A DNA stretch of 64,000 nucleotides from Flavipsychrobacter sp. (GCA_016787265.1 JAEUVF010000010.1:473591-537590), one strand, 5' to 3'. Counted from the first letter of the stretch, positions 8,949-18,601 are shown. A program made the numbers and translations. The notes: a model not told the origin generated them from the letters alone.

Positions 8949-9445
8949 TCCGCCAGGAAAACGGATTTGTTCATTGCAAAACAGAGATTGAACCATTCGC
9001 ACCTGGCCCGCCCAAACATATCCATACTGATTTCGATGAAGTTTTCCAGGTGGCCAATGGTGAATTGACGGTATGGGTAGATGGCGAAATCAAGAGAGTG
9101 CGTCCGGGAGAAGTTTTGCGGATTCCAAAAGGTACACCTCATCAACCCTATAATGAAACCGGCAATACAATCCGGATAAAAGGCACCATTGCTTTTCCGG
9201 AAAAATTTGCCTTTAACCTGGTGCAGGTATACCAGGATATACATAAGCGTCCCAATTTAAATCCTACTGCCGACCTGGCTTTTCAGATGATGCTCTTTCA
9301 GCAAAATGGTTTTGATGCCTACATGGTGGATGGTCCGCCAATTGGAGTTCAGAAGTTTTCTGCTTTTCTGCTAACGCCTGCACTAAGACTGGCTGGATAC
9401 AAAAGTTATCACCCGATAAGGGTATTTTTTGACCCCCTGTTTTAG
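8915..9445 (+). pseudogene. Cupin-domain protein lacking its own start, fused out of frame to the SusC fragment
   Basis: The reading frame is open from 8915 to the TAG at 9443-9445 and encodes a complete single-domain cupin. Motif 1 matches HxH-x4-E-x6-G (KHIHTDFDEVFQVANG; His codons at 9017 and 9023, Glu at 9038, Gly at 9059). Motif 2 matches G-x5-P-x-G-x2-H-x3-N (GEVLRIPKGTPHQPYN). No ATG, GTG or TTG occurs in frame before GTG 9050, and starting there would remove the metal ligands of motif 1. So the cupin either needs a -1 shift from the preceding frame, or the 5' end was lost in a deletion that joined it to the SusC fragment. A sequencing error near 8930-8948 would give a secreted CarboxypepD_reg-cupin fusion. 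Confidence 0.65.
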
Positions 9446-9463
9446 AATATATTGGCAGGTATA

Positions 9464-10195
9464 ATGGCAAAATATAAGTCGCTATACCTTTGGATGCTGC
9501 TACCAATGTTTTTCATGCAGGCAGGGATCTTTGAAGATTACTGGGGCGACTTTTCCACCAATGCCTGGTCGGTACATATTCATTACTGGACGGAGACCGT
9601 CTGGTATTTGTTTCTGATCCTGCAACCTTATTATGCTACCCATGGTCAGCTGGCGAGGCACAGAACAGTTGGTATAATTGGTATGTTCATGGCAGGTGCT
9701 GTTTGTCTCACTGCTTTAAGCATGTTACACAGAGATATTGCAACCACAGAATTGATTGCGAAAGATCCGGAACGTTTTGGTCCGTTTGAACCCTGGTTTT
9801 TTTTCGGAGTTGCTGCTGTTGAAATTGTAATGATGGTGGCATTTGGATATGCAGTAATCCGGAGCATCATAGAACGTAAAAAACTGGATCGGCATGCCTC
9901 GTGGCTTATCTCAACTGTATTCATCATCATGATGCCAGCACTGGGAAGAGGCGTGCAAAATGTACATATAGCCATGCAAATCAAACAGTGGCCAAATCTG
10001 GATATCATGTCTTCTCTTTATTTTACGCAGTTTATAATCATGGCCATGCTGCTGGGGGGCGCCTGGAAATATCAGCAATTACGCCACCCTGCCACCTGGT
10101 TGGCACTTGGTGTGAATCTCTTTATATTTTTGCTGGAACCAATTGGCCGGTCAGCAATGGTTCAGCAATTTTTAAAATCAATGATAAAAGGATAA
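9464..10195 (+). CDS. Polytopic membrane protein, function unknown
   Basis: A 243-residue protein with about six or seven hydrophobic helices, including YLWMLLPMFFMQAGIF near the N-terminus and WLALGVNLFIFLLEPIG near the C-terminus. Several helices carry His and Trp residues (WSVHIHYWTETVWYLF, GVQNVHIAM), reminiscent of but not diagnostic for haem or metal membrane proteins. I do not recognise the family. ATG 9464 has AGG four bases upstream; a TTG at 9452 is in frame. It lies 18 bp after the cupin and 6 bp before the next gene, in the presumed TetR-controlled cluster. Confidence 0.7.
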   Translation: MAKYKSLYLWMLLPMFFMQAGIFEDYWGDFSTNAWSVHIHYWTETVWYLFLILQPYYATHGQLARHRTVGIIGMFMAGAVCLTALSMLHRDIATTELIAKDPERFGPFEPWFFFGVAAVEIVMMVAFGYAVIRSIIERKKLDRHASWLISTVFIIMMPALGRGVQNVHIAMQIKQWPNLDIMSSLYFTQFIIMAMLLGGAWKYQQLRHPATWLALGVNLFIFLLEPIGRSAMVQQFLKSMIKG

Positions 10196-10201
10196 GCTTT
10201 T

Positions 10202-10624
10202 ATGAGTGGCATCCATTTGGTACTCTTGGCAACCGGCCTCATCGGAATGTTTCCGCTCTTTGCTATATTGTGGAAGCGTAGTCGCTTCCTGAAGTTGATG
10301 AAAAACGGAATTCCAACCAATGCCAGGATTTATGAAAAACGTCGCGCCATTAAATCTGGCTATGAACTTGTTTATTATTCTTATTACGGATTGGATGGTA
10401 AAGTCCATAGCAATACAATTGTAGCCAATCCGGGGAAGTACCGGAAAAATGAGGTGATCGAAATCCGGATGGATCCGATAAATTTCCGGAAGAGTGCTGT
10501 ACCCGGACCAACCTATTCTTTCTGGATAATAGGTTTTGGCGTATTAATAGCCCTGTTTGTATGGGGTATGGTTTACAAATTAGTTGAAATGGTAGGAGAA
10601 ACAACAATTCGTTTCAATGCGTAG
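10202..10624 (+). CDS. Membrane protein resembling DUF3592 family
   Basis: A 140-residue protein with membrane helices at about 4-22 and 105-125 and a soluble beta-rich middle (ARIYEKRRAIKSGYELVYYSY, then KVHSNTIV). This arrangement, two helices around a small beta domain with a hydrophilic YxYxxxG strand, resembles DUF3592-type proteins. The start is 6 bp after the previous gene and its 3' end overlaps the next by 8 bp, so the genes are co-transcribed. Function unknown. Confidence 0.65.
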   Translation: MSGIHLVLLATGLIGMFPLFAILWKRSRFLKLMKNGIPTNARIYEKRRAIKSGYELVYYSYYGLDGKVHSNTIVANPGKYRKNEVIEIRMDPINFRKSAVPGPTYSFWIIGFGVLIALFVWGMVYKLVEMVGETTIRFNA

Positions 10625-11075
10625 CATATACATAACCGTTATACTGATTTTTCTGTCTGCAATAGCTACTGCACAGATAAGTGAAATAAAGACTGAAAGT
10701 CCGGATTGGATATTATATGGCCAGATAAAATATGTGGGACCAGCAAAAGCCAGTCTGCAGTTTATCCCACATGAAACAGATTCTACTTTTTTACTATTGC
10801 TTTGGGATCAGCGGCCGGAACTGAAAAATTATTTCAGTATTCGGTTTAGCAGTCGCGGTAATACGGTAGAACAGCTATATGAAGTGCTCATATCTTTTTT
10901 TGAAAAGGGAAACAACAGGGATAAGCAGGAGATCCGACGCTTTCAATTAGGTACAGAACAGGTTTCCATCTATCGTTCTCCAACCATTGGTACCCAGGCA
11001 ATTATCCTGTCCACTCAAAAAGGCAGAATTGAACTTAGAAAAGGAGAAATTAAAAGGCTTTTCAGGAAGGAATAG
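10617..11075 (+). CDS. Small exported protein, function unknown
   Basis: A 152-residue protein with a signal peptide (1-20, ending AIATAQ). The mature part is a single small domain with no family I recognise; it ends in a basic tail (KGEIKRLFRKE). The ATG overlaps the 3' end of the previous gene by 8 bp, which supports translational coupling. It converges with and overlaps the DoxX-like gene by 14 bp. Confidence 0.65.
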   Translation: MRSIYITVILIFLSAIATAQISEIKTESPDWILYGQIKYVGPAKASLQFIPHETDSTFLLLLWDQRPELKNYFSIRFSSRGNTVEQLYEVLISFFEKGNNRDKQEIRRFQLGTEQVSIYRSPTIGTQAIILSTQKGRIELRKGEIKRLFRKE

Positions 11076-11460
11076 CAGTTCTGATTGTTGCTGAATTCAT
11101 GCGTTTGTCCTTGTAGACATACGAAACTGCCAGTATGATTCCTACAATTACTGGCATCAATATGAAGCTTATATTTTTATCAACCACAATATGGCTCAAT
11201 ACAGCAAAGAATAAGTTGAAACTCAGTCCGGCATAGGCCCATTCTTTTAGTTTGCCGGGAACCTGAGGTAGCAGAATGGCCAGTGATCCGAGAAACTTGC
11301 AGAGAATCAGTGCTACAGCAAAATAATCAGGATAACCAAGAGGTCTGGTACCTGTGTTGGTATATTGCGGTGCGAAAAGCAGGGTGCTGATCGGCATGAT
11401 ACCTTCTATCAGAAAAATAAAGACGGTGGCTGCCCAGAAAATAATTGCATTCTTTTTCAT
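11062..11460 (-). CDS. DoxX-like family membrane protein
   Basis: A 132-residue protein with four hydrophobic helices (IIFWAATVFIFLIEGI, FAVALILCKFLGSLAILL, a third near 75-95 and a fourth near 100-118) in the order seen in DoxX-like small membrane proteins. The chosen ATG (11460) puts MKKN at the N-terminus; an in-frame start 69 bp upstream would add a hydrophilic extension. A perfect 6-bp inverted repeat (ATTGAT/ATCAAT, 11461-11479) abuts the start codon. Exact function unknown. Confidence 0.7.
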   Translation of the reverse strand: MKKNAIIFWAATVFIFLIEGIMPISTLLFAPQYTNTGTRPLGYPDYFAVALILCKFLGSLAILLPQVPGKLKEWAYAGLSFNLFFAVLSHIVVDKNISFILMPVIVGIILAVSYVYKDKRMNSATIRTAIPS

Positions 11461-11649
11461 ATTGATGTTTTTTATCAATACAAAATTCCTGAGTTGGGAA
11501 ATTCTTTTCAGGAGGTAGGCCCGACACATTCGGGGGGTAAATAAGACAAGCCGAACTCAAACGTTTGCGTAACTGACAGTATAAACTTTCTTTTTTATTT
11601 ACCCTGAAATCTATACTTTCATCGCTTAAGACCAAACTGCTGCTTGTAC

Positions 11650-12210
11650 ATGATGCATTTCATGACGGATAAGGATCTGCTGATTTCCCCTGATGAAGAG
11701 GCTTCTTTTCGCGTGCTGTTTGACCGCTATTGGGAATTACTCTATCGCAAAGCCTATAGCCGGCTGGGAAACAGTTCTGATGCAGAAGACCTGGTGCAGG
11801 ATTTATTTGTAACGCTGTGGCGCAACCGAATGTCTATAGAGCCGGCTCCTGATTTGACTCCTTATCTGTTTACTGCCCTGAAGTATGCTATCATTAAAAA
11901 AGTTTACCGGGAAGCCCGCAAAGGAATCGTACTTCCACTTTCTGTGCATGAACTGGAAACAATAGGTGTTACAGAAGAGGATCTGCTGCACTACCGCGAT
12001 CTTCAACTGGCTCTTTCTAAAGTGATCTCCACCCTGCCCCAACGAATGCAGCAAATTTACCGGCTTAACCGTGTTGAGCAGGTTCAGGTTGCTGAAATCG
12101 CTGCCCGGCTTAATCTTTCAGAACAAACTGTCAGGAATACCCTGCATACTGCTATAAAACGCCTTCGCGAAAAACTGGCGGATTTCTCAACTGCCTGTTT
12201 TTTTCTATAA
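11650..12210 (+). CDS. ECF RNA polymerase sigma factor, FecI-like
   Basis: A 186-residue sigma-70 family factor. Region 2 is at about 18-85 (FRVLFDRYWELLYRKAY, then SDAEDLVQDLFVTLW) and region 4 at about 120-172 (STLPQRMQQIY, then VAEIAARLNLSEQTVRN). It is followed 61 bp later by a FecR-type anti-sigma gene and then a SusC gene with an STN domain, the standard cell-surface signalling set of Bacteroidota. Glycan or chelate binding to SusC would release this factor through FecR to transcribe the downstream susCD genes. Alternative ATGs lie at 11653 and 11662; a TTG at 11644 is in frame. Confidence 0.92.
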   Translation: MMHFMTDKDLLISPDEEASFRVLFDRYWELLYRKAYSRLGNSSDAEDLVQDLFVTLWRNRMSIEPAPDLTPYLFTALKYAIIKKVYREARKGIVLPLSVHELETIGVTEEDLLHYRDLQLALSKVISTLPQRMQQIYRLNRVEQVQVAEIAARLNLSEQTVRNTLHTAIKRLREKLADFSTACFFL

Positions 12211-12271
12211 TTTTCTTATCGCACTGGTATAAAGCGCTCTCTTCAGGTATAATATGGGTAAGCAAACCTGA

Positions 12272-13417
12272 ATGTTAGAAAAAAAAACCATCCGGCTGCT
12301 CCGGAAATACCTGTTTGGCAAACCAGATCCGCTGGATAGCACCCGTGTGGATAAATGGTACGATGCTGTTGAAGATGACCGGGAGTCTGAAGCAGCCGCT
12401 GACGCTGTAAAAGAATCAGTTTATAAGCGTACATGGGAACAGCTTCAACAAGCCCCCAGGGTACTTCCATACTATAAAAGGCCTACTTTCCGCCTTTCCA
12501 TAGCAGCAGTTCTTTTATTGGGAATGGCCGGCATCTGGTTTGTATTCAAACCCGACCGTGCTTCAAAGCCTTCACTGGCGGAAAATACAAACCTGCCTAA
12601 ATCAGATATTGCTCCGCCTACAGACACCCGGGCTGTACTGGAATTAGCAGATGGACGAATCATTGTGCTGGACAGTGCCGGCTCAGGGTCACTCGCTACA
12701 CAGGGAGATGCCCTGGTTAGCAAATTGTCTGCAGACAAAATTGCCTACACCCCTCTGGATCAGGAATCTGGACCGCCAACCATGAACACGCTTCGTGTTC
12801 CTAAGGGTAGCAGACCCATCCAGCTGCAGCTCTCGGATGGCAGTACGGTATGGCTGAATGTGGGTTCTTCAATTACCTATCCTTCCTATTTCACCGGCAA
12901 TACGCGCGCTGTTCAGATGACCGGCGAAGCTTTTTTTGATATCTCTCATGATGCATCCAAACCCTTCCTTGTACAACGTGGTCAAACGCAGGTAGCAGTT
13001 CTTGGCACACAATTCAATGTGAACGGTTATGAGGACGAAAAAGCGATAAAGGTTACTCTTTTGCAGGGATCTGTGGAAGTGCAGCGGTCTGCAGGAGAGA
13101 AACTTAAAATCAGTCCGGGGCAACAGGCAGTAATCCCACCCGAAGCAGCTATCCGTCTTAAAGAGGAAGTGGATCTGGAAGAAGTGATGGCCTGGAAAAA
13201 CGGGTGGTTTTATTTTAACCGGATGGGATTGCCTGAAATTATGCGGCAACTGGAAAAATGGTACGATGTAGAAGTGGAATACCAGGGACTGAAGACACCA
13301 AAAAAATTCTCGGGCATGGTTAACCGAAATAATAACCTGTCTGAGGTGCTGAAACTGATGGAAATGGCTGGTATCAGATTCCGGATAACCCCAAAGAAAA
13401 TATATGTAATGCAATAA
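12272..13417 (+). CDS. FecR family anti-sigma factor (FecR + DUF4974)
   Basis: A 381-residue inner-membrane regulator. The cytoplasmic N-terminus (1-70) would hold the sigma factor; one membrane helix spans about 73-90 (LSIAAVLLLGMAGIWFVF). The periplasmic part has a FecR domain at about 170-265 (LSDGSTVWLNVGSSITYP, GEAFFDISHD, LGTQFNVNGY) and a C-terminal DUF4974 domain at about 310-380 that contacts the STN domain of the cognate receptor. It follows the FecI gene and precedes the SusC gene. Confidence 0.93.
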   Translation: MLEKKTIRLLRKYLFGKPDPLDSTRVDKWYDAVEDDRESEAAADAVKESVYKRTWEQLQQAPRVLPYYKRPTFRLSIAAVLLLGMAGIWFVFKPDRASKPSLAENTNLPKSDIAPPTDTRAVLELADGRIIVLDSAGSGSLATQGDALVSKLSADKIAYTPLDQESGPPTMNTLRVPKGSRPIQLQLSDGSTVWLNVGSSITYPSYFTGNTRAVQMTGEAFFDISHDASKPFLVQRGQTQVAVLGTQFNVNGYEDEKAIKVTLLQGSVEVQRSAGEKLKISPGQQAVIPPEAAIRLKEEVDLEEVMAWKNGWFYFNRMGLPEIMRQLEKWYDVEVEYQGLKTPKKFSGMVNRNNNLSEVLKLMEMAGIRFRITPKKIYVMQ

Positions 13418-13439
13418 CTTTTTTACCTGCCAAAAGAAA

Positions 13440-13464
13440 CCGCTCCGACGGCGAATCAGAGCGG
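13440..13464 (+). repeat. GC-rich hairpin in the FecR-SusC gap
   Basis: A 6-bp perfect stem (CCGCTC at 13440-13445 and GAGCGG at 13459-13464) with a 13-base loop, in the 113-bp gap between fecR and susC. It is not followed by a strong T-run, so it may be an attenuator, an mRNA-stability element that uncouples regulator and transporter levels, or a degenerate member of the palindromic repeat family seen elsewhere in the window. Confidence 0.4.
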
Positions 13465-13530
13465 CGAAATTTTGGGCTGGTGAATCAAATCCAACGACAG
13501 ACTGATATTCTTAACCCAAAAATCAAATGT

Positions 13531-16500
13531 ATGCATTTTAGGGCACTGCCAAAACAATCGCTTAACCCGTTGAAAAGGGGCCGAAACACCATGGTCTCCC
13601 GCAACGAATGGAGAAAAAAACTACTGTTGATGAAATTCACTACGATCTTATTATTGGCCGCCTGCCTGCAGGTTAGCGCCAGGGGGCTTGCCCAGAAGAT
13701 CACCATTTCTGAACGAAATGCGCCCCTTGAAAAAATTTTAAAACAGATTCATAAACAAACTGGATATCAGTTTTTTTATGAGTCAGCATTGGTGGATAAT
13801 TTCGGCAATATCTCAATCCGTGTGAAGGATGCTCCTATCGAAAGAGTGCTGGCACTTTGTTTTGATGAGAAGCCGGTAACTTATGCCATCCGTAATAATT
13901 CGATTACCATTACAGCCAGTACTAAAAATCCACTTCCTGTACTGCCTGAAGTGGAATTGTTGCCCATTGATATTACCGGTCAGGTAACCGATGAAAATGG
14001 TGCTCCGCTGGCCGGAGCTTCAGTAAAACTGAAGGGTTCTGCACAGGGTACCAGTACCGATGCTTCGGGGAACTTTTCCCTGGAAGTACCCAATGGTGGT
14101 GGCGTGCTGTTGATCAGCTATATCGGTTTTGAAACAAGAGAAATAAAAGTGAACAATGCAGATAAGCTGACCATTGTACTGAAACTGGCGGAAACCCAGA
14201 TTGGTGAAGTCGTGGTTACTGCACTTGGTATCAAACGCTCTGAAAAAGCACTCGGATATGCCGTACAGCGGGTATCCGGAGAAAATGTACAAACAGTAAA
14301 AGGGGTGGATATCGCCACTTCACTTACCGGTCAGGTTGCCGGATTGGTAATCAAAAACTCTACTGAATTTTTTGCTCGTCCAACTATCGAATTAAGAGGT
14401 GAAGGCGCCTTGCTGGTTATTGATGGGGTGCCTTATGGTAACATGACACTCCGCGATATTCCAACCGATGATATCGAAAGCCTTGATGTTTTGAAAGGGC
14501 CTACTGCATCGGCTTTATATGGTTCAAGAGCTTCTGGTGGTGTATTGTTGATCACTACTAAAAAAGGAGCCGCCTCCAAAGGATTATCGGTTGACCTTAA
14601 CAGTAATACCATGTTGCAGACCGGATTTCTCGCCATTCCGGAAGTGCAGGGTAATTATGGAAGGGGTGATAATGGAAGTATTGGAAATGATTATGTATGG
14701 GGACCAAGATTAAATGCCGGTAATACCGCACGCGACTGGAATCCGGAAACCAAACAGTTTGAGGACGATCGGCCGCTGCTTTCTTTGGGTAAAGACAACC
14801 TGAAAAATTTTATGCAGCTCGGACTGATCACCAATAATAACCTGAGCATTTCTCAACGTGGTGAAAATGGAAGTTTCCGTGCTTCAATTAACCATATTCA
14901 CAATAAAGGCCAGTTCCCCAATGCCAAAACCAATATGTTCAATATTACATTGGGTGGTGAAGTGAAAGCAGGTGATCGGTTTACCCTCGAAAGTCATATG
15001 GGTATTAGTCGCCGGTACGCGCCACAGATCTGGGGAAGTGGTTATGGCAACCAGGGTTATCTCTATCAGTTGATGATGTGGACCGGACCGGAATATGATA
15101 TCCGTGATTACCGCGATTACTGGAAAACTCCCAACCAGACACAGAACTGGATGTATACGGCCTGGTATGATAACCCTTACCTGATTGCTTATGAAAAGCT
15201 GAACGGTATTCAGCAGAATACCATCAATGGTAGTCTGACTGCCAACTATAAAATCACCAATGATCTGAAATTGATTCTCAGAGTTGGTTATGATGTTTAC
15301 AGCAATAAGGAAACCTGGCAGAACCCGACAGCAAATATTTACTCTACAAGAGGTGGATGGAATGCCAGGGGCCGCTACAGTATCAGTAAAGATTGGGGAT
15401 GGAGTACGAATGACGACCTGATGTTGAGTTACACCAAAAAGAAAGGCAAATGGAATTTTGATCTGCTGGCTGGTGGAACCATTTATTATTGGGAAGATGA
15501 AAGTCTGGATGCCAGTACACGTAACGGATTAACCTCTCCCACCTATTTTTCTTTAAATGGATCGGTTGAACCACCAATTGTTACACCGGCTTTCACCCGC
15601 AGGCAGGTAAACAGTTTATACGGGAAAGTTTCAGTTGGCTGGAAAGATGCTGTTTTTCTCGATTTTACCGGAAGGAACGACTGGAACTCAGCTCAACCAA
15701 AATCCAATCGCGATTATTTTTATCCTTCTATCGGTTCAAGTATAGTATTGTCTGAGTTGATGCAGATGCCTGCACAGATTAATATGCTGAAACTGCGGGC
15801 TTCGTGGGCTACGTTTAAAACACCGGCCGATGTGTATGCCATCAACAGGTTGTATTCCACTACAACAGCTGCTTGGAATACGATGAATTCAGGAAGTTAT
15901 CCGGCCAATCTGCTGGGTAGTCCGGATCTGTTGCCAAGTTCTCACAGAACCTGGGAAATAGGAACTGCTGCTTATCTTTTTGGAAAAAGAATGCAGGTTG
16001 ATGTAACCTATTTTAATAAATATTACTTCAACCGGCAGGTGAATGTTTCCATTCCGGGATCATCCGGTTTTGCCAGTACACTGGTGAATACAAAAGAAAC
16101 CTATGTTCGGAAAGGACTCGAAATCACTGTTGGTGGAAGCATCATCAAGTCGAAAAAACTGGAGTGGAATACAATGGTCAACTGGTCTAATCAGCACCGC
16201 TATTATGTTGATCTTGATTCTGTCTATTCTTCCAAAAATCCCTGGGTGAAAAGAGGCGAGCGCCTGGATACCTACCTCGATTACTACTGGCTTCGTGATC
16301 CGCAGGGAAATGTCATTCACAATAACGGCTATCCAAGAGAAAGTGATTATGTGAAGAAATATGGTTTCTCTGATCCGGCTTTCAGTATTGGCTGGATAAA
16401 CAATATCCGCTGGGGCAATTTTAACTTTGGTATCAATGTAGATGGACGCATCGGTGGATTGATGTATAACTATGTGTACGACAAAATGTGGGATACCGGA

Positions 16501-16935
16501 ACCAACCCTGAGTCGGATAACCAATACCGTTATGATGAGGTTGTTAACGGCTTAACCAATTATGTTGGACAGGGCGTTCAGGTGGTTTCGGGTGAAGTAG
16601 TATATGATAATTTCGGCAATGTTGTAAGTGATAGCCGCAAGTTTGCGATCAATGACAAACCTGTATCCTACCAGGCCTATGCCCAGCAATTCCGGGGTGG
16701 AGATTTCGGTATTCAGAAAAAATCATTTGTTAAGTTGCGTGAAATTTCTGCCGGGTACCGCATACCTGCAGGTGTACTCGGAAAATCAGGTATTAAATCG
16801 GCATCTGTTGCACTTACTGCACAAAATGTTTTCCTCTTTTCCAATTTCAAGTTTTCTGATCCGGATGTTGATACCGAAAACCTGAACTCACCTTCACAAA
16901 GAATGATTGGTATCAATTTCAAACTCGGATTCTGA
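13531..16935 (+). CDS. SusC/RagA-type TonB-dependent outer-membrane transporter with STN signalling domain
   Basis: About 1134 residues. Order: a long charged N-terminus and signal peptide (to about residue 50, VSARGLAQ), an STN domain (62-125, APLEKILKQIHKQTGYQFFY) for contact with FecR, a CarboxypepD_reg-like domain (147-232), a TonB-box region (EVVVTALGIKR), a plug (240-345, GEGALLVIDGVPYG and ALYGSRASGGVLLITTKKG) and a barrel ending GINFKLGF. It imports a glycan or chelate with its SusD lipoprotein, using TonB energy. ATG 13531 gives the long pre-signal segment usual for this subgroup; ATG 13591 (with GGGG upstream) and GTG 13480 are alternatives. Twenty bp separate it from susD. Confidence 0.95.
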   Translation: MHFRALPKQSLNPLKRGRNTMVSRNEWRKKLLLMKFTTILLLAACLQVSARGLAQKITISERNAPLEKILKQIHKQTGYQFFYESALVDNFGNISIRVKDAPIERVLALCFDEKPVTYAIRNNSITITASTKNPLPVLPEVELLPIDITGQVTDENGAPLAGASVKLKGSAQGTSTDASGNFSLEVPNGGGVLLISYIGFETREIKVNNADKLTIVLKLAETQIGEVVVTALGIKRSEKALGYAVQRVSGENVQTVKGVDIATSLTGQVAGLVIKNSTEFFARPTIELRGEGALLVIDGVPYGNMTLRDIPTDDIESLDVLKGPTASALYGSRASGGVLLITTKKGAASKGLSVDLNSNTMLQTGFLAIPEVQGNYGRGDNGSIGNDYVWGPRLNAGNTARDWNPETKQFEDDRPLLSLGKDNLKNFMQLGLITNNNLSISQRGENGSFRASINHIHNKGQFPNAKTNMFNITLGGEVKAGDRFTLESHMGISRRYAPQIWGSGYGNQGYLYQLMMWTGPEYDIRDYRDYWKTPNQTQNWMYTAWYDNPYLIAYEKLNGIQQNTINGSLTANYKITNDLKLILRVGYDVYSNKETWQNPTANIYSTRGGWNARGRYSISKDWGWSTNDDLMLSYTKKKGKWNFDLLAGGTIYYWEDESLDASTRNGLTSPTYFSLNGSVEPPIVTPAFTRRQVNSLYGKVSVGWKDAVFLDFTGRNDWNSAQPKSNRDYFYPSIGSSIVLSELMQMPAQINMLKLRASWATFKTPADVYAINRLYSTTTAAWNTMNSGSYPANLLGSPDLLPSSHRTWEIGTAAYLFGKRMQVDVTYFNKYYFNRQVNVSIPGSSGFASTLVNTKETYVRKGLEITVGGSIIKSKKLEWNTMVNWSNQHRYYVDLDSVYSSKNPWVKRGERLDTYLDYYWLRDPQGNVIHNNGYPRESDYVKKYGFSDPAFSIGWINNIRWGNFNFGINVDGRIGGLMYNYVYDKMWDTGTNPESDNQYRYDEVVNGLTNYVGQGVQVVSGEVVYDNFGNVVSDSRKFAINDKPVSYQAYAQQFRGGDFGIQKKSFVKLREISAGYRIPAGVLGKSGIKSASVALTAQNVFLFSNFKFSDPDVDTENLNSPSQRMIGINFKLGF

Positions 16936-16955
16936 TTACCCTAAAATTTACAGCA

Positions 16956-18515
16956 ATGATTTCTACTATTAATAAATATATAATCGGATTGGCACTGGCC
17001 GGAGGTGTAATGGGTTGTTCCAAATTTGATGACATCAATACAAATCCAAATCAGGCTACACAGGTAAGTTCAGCCATGCTGGCAACCAATATGATTCTGA
17101 ACATAACAAGAACAGATATTGGTGTCACCAAAGCGTTTATGCAGCCCTATCTCCTCGGTAAATACTTAACCTGGGGCGAAGGACAGGAGAGTTTTCAATT
17201 CAATCGTTTCGGACGTACGAATTTTAACCGGCTTACCCTGTTGCGTAATGTAACGCCAATGGTAAATGCGGCACCCGATGAAGGACTTAAAAAATCCTAC
17301 GAGGGACTGGGTCATTTTATCCGCGCCTGGCAGTTTTTTTATACTACCATGCAGGTCGGAGATATTCCATATAGCCAGGCAATAAAAGGAGAGTCTGAAA
17401 GTATTATTCAACCGGCTTATGATGCACAGAAAACGGTTTTCCTGGGCATTCTCGAAGAACTGGATAAAGCAGATGCCTTATTGGCACAGGGAAGCAATTT
17501 TAGCGGCGACCCGATCTATGGTGGTAAAACAGATAACTGGCGCAGGCTGGCGAATAGTTTTCAGTTGCATGTATTGATGCAGTTATATCGTAAAACAGGT
17601 GATGCTGAATTAAATGTCATCAATCGGTTTAAGGATATTGCTGCCAATCGTCCGCTGCTGCGAAACTATTCTGATAATTTTGCATTGACCTATAATGCTA
17701 CGGCCAATCAGAATTACCCCTGGTCAGATGTACCTGCCGGATCCAATCCCAACGTGCGTTCCAACTACACCATGTTGACCTCCACTTTGCTGGAACCACT
17801 AAAAGAGCTGAACGACCGGCGTTTGTTTTATTATGCAAAACCATCGCCCGTTCAACTGGCTGCAGGTAAAACGCAAAGCGATTGGGATGCCTATGTTGGC
17901 GCTGAACCTTCGGATCCTTTTTCTACTCTGCAGATAAAACGGAACTCAAAAGATTATTCCGATTTCAATAACCGCTATATCAACCTCGTAAATACGGAAC
18001 CGGTGAGCCAGTTTAGTTTTGCACAACTGCAGTTTACCCTTGCGGAAGCCCGTTTGCGCGGATGGATCAGTACAGGATCCGCACAGGAATATTATGCTGC
18101 CGGAATTATGGACGCCATGAAGTTTACTGCCTTTTATACGCCGGATATTGCAGATTACCATCATAACATGAAAATGGATGACGCCTATATCAGTGCCTAT
18201 CCTTCTACAGCTGGTGTTTTACTGGAAGGAAGTCTGGAAGAGCAGTTGAAACAAATCATTTTACAAAAATACCTGGCAGGTTTTTTACAGGGCAGCAATT
18301 TTACTGCCTGGTATGAGCACCGCAGAACCGGGTACCCTGATTTTGTGCTGAACCCGCAAACCAATCTGAATATTCCTTCAGATAAGTTTCCCGTTCGCTG
18401 GTTATATCCATCCAACGAGTTGAGTTATAATACGCAAAACCTGGATGCTGCGATTCAATTGCAGTATGGAGGCAATGACAATGTGAATGAACTGATGTGG
18501 ATCTTGAAAGACTGA
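16956..18515 (+). CDS. SusD/RagB-like surface lipoprotein (SusD-like_2 type)
   Basis: A 519-residue glycan-binding lipoprotein that caps the SusC barrel. The lipobox is VMGC with Cys21. The mature start CSKFDDINTNPNQATQ is typical of SusD-like_2 proteins. Helical TPR-like segments (AQKTVFLGILEELDKADALL) and the aromatic-rich C-terminal region (SNFTAWYEHRRTGYPDF) match the family. It is followed by a Rho-independent terminator, so susC and susD form one transcript. Confidence 0.94.
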   Translation: MISTINKYIIGLALAGGVMGCSKFDDINTNPNQATQVSSAMLATNMILNITRTDIGVTKAFMQPYLLGKYLTWGEGQESFQFNRFGRTNFNRLTLLRNVTPMVNAAPDEGLKKSYEGLGHFIRAWQFFYTTMQVGDIPYSQAIKGESESIIQPAYDAQKTVFLGILEELDKADALLAQGSNFSGDPIYGGKTDNWRRLANSFQLHVLMQLYRKTGDAELNVINRFKDIAANRPLLRNYSDNFALTYNATANQNYPWSDVPAGSNPNVRSNYTMLTSTLLEPLKELNDRRLFYYAKPSPVQLAAGKTQSDWDAYVGAEPSDPFSTLQIKRNSKDYSDFNNRYINLVNTEPVSQFSFAQLQFTLAEARLRGWISTGSAQEYYAAGIMDAMKFTAFYTPDIADYHHNMKMDDAYISAYPSTAGVLLEGSLEEQLKQIILQKYLAGFLQGSNFTAWYEHRRTGYPDFVLNPQTNLNIPSDKFPVRWLYPSNELSYNTQNLDAAIQLQYGGNDNVNELMWILKD

Positions 18516-18536
18516 TCTAAACCCGCAACCAACCTT

Positions 18537-18568
18537 AAGGCTGCACTCAATAGAGGCAGCCTTTTTTT
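18537..18568 (+). terminator. Rho-independent terminator after susCD
   Basis: An 8-bp perfect stem (AAGGCTGC at 18537-18544, GCAGCCTT at 18556-18563) with an 11-base loop is followed by a run of T. It lies 21 bp after the susD stop codon and 33 bp before the GH130 gene, so read-through may be partial. Confidence 0.85.
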
Positions 18569-18601
18569 ATTAATCCCGGGAAATTAGTTGCAATTTTAAG
18601 G

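Noticed and set aside
9050..9445. Cupin gene starting at GTG 9050 as a normal gene
   Set aside because: The metal-binding histidines of motif 1 lie upstream of it, so such a protein would lack its active site.
13440..13464. Hairpin in the FecR-SusC gap as a fourth copy of the palindromic family
   Set aside because: It shares GC-rich character but lacks the TTCA and GTGAAG ends and the CCACC core.
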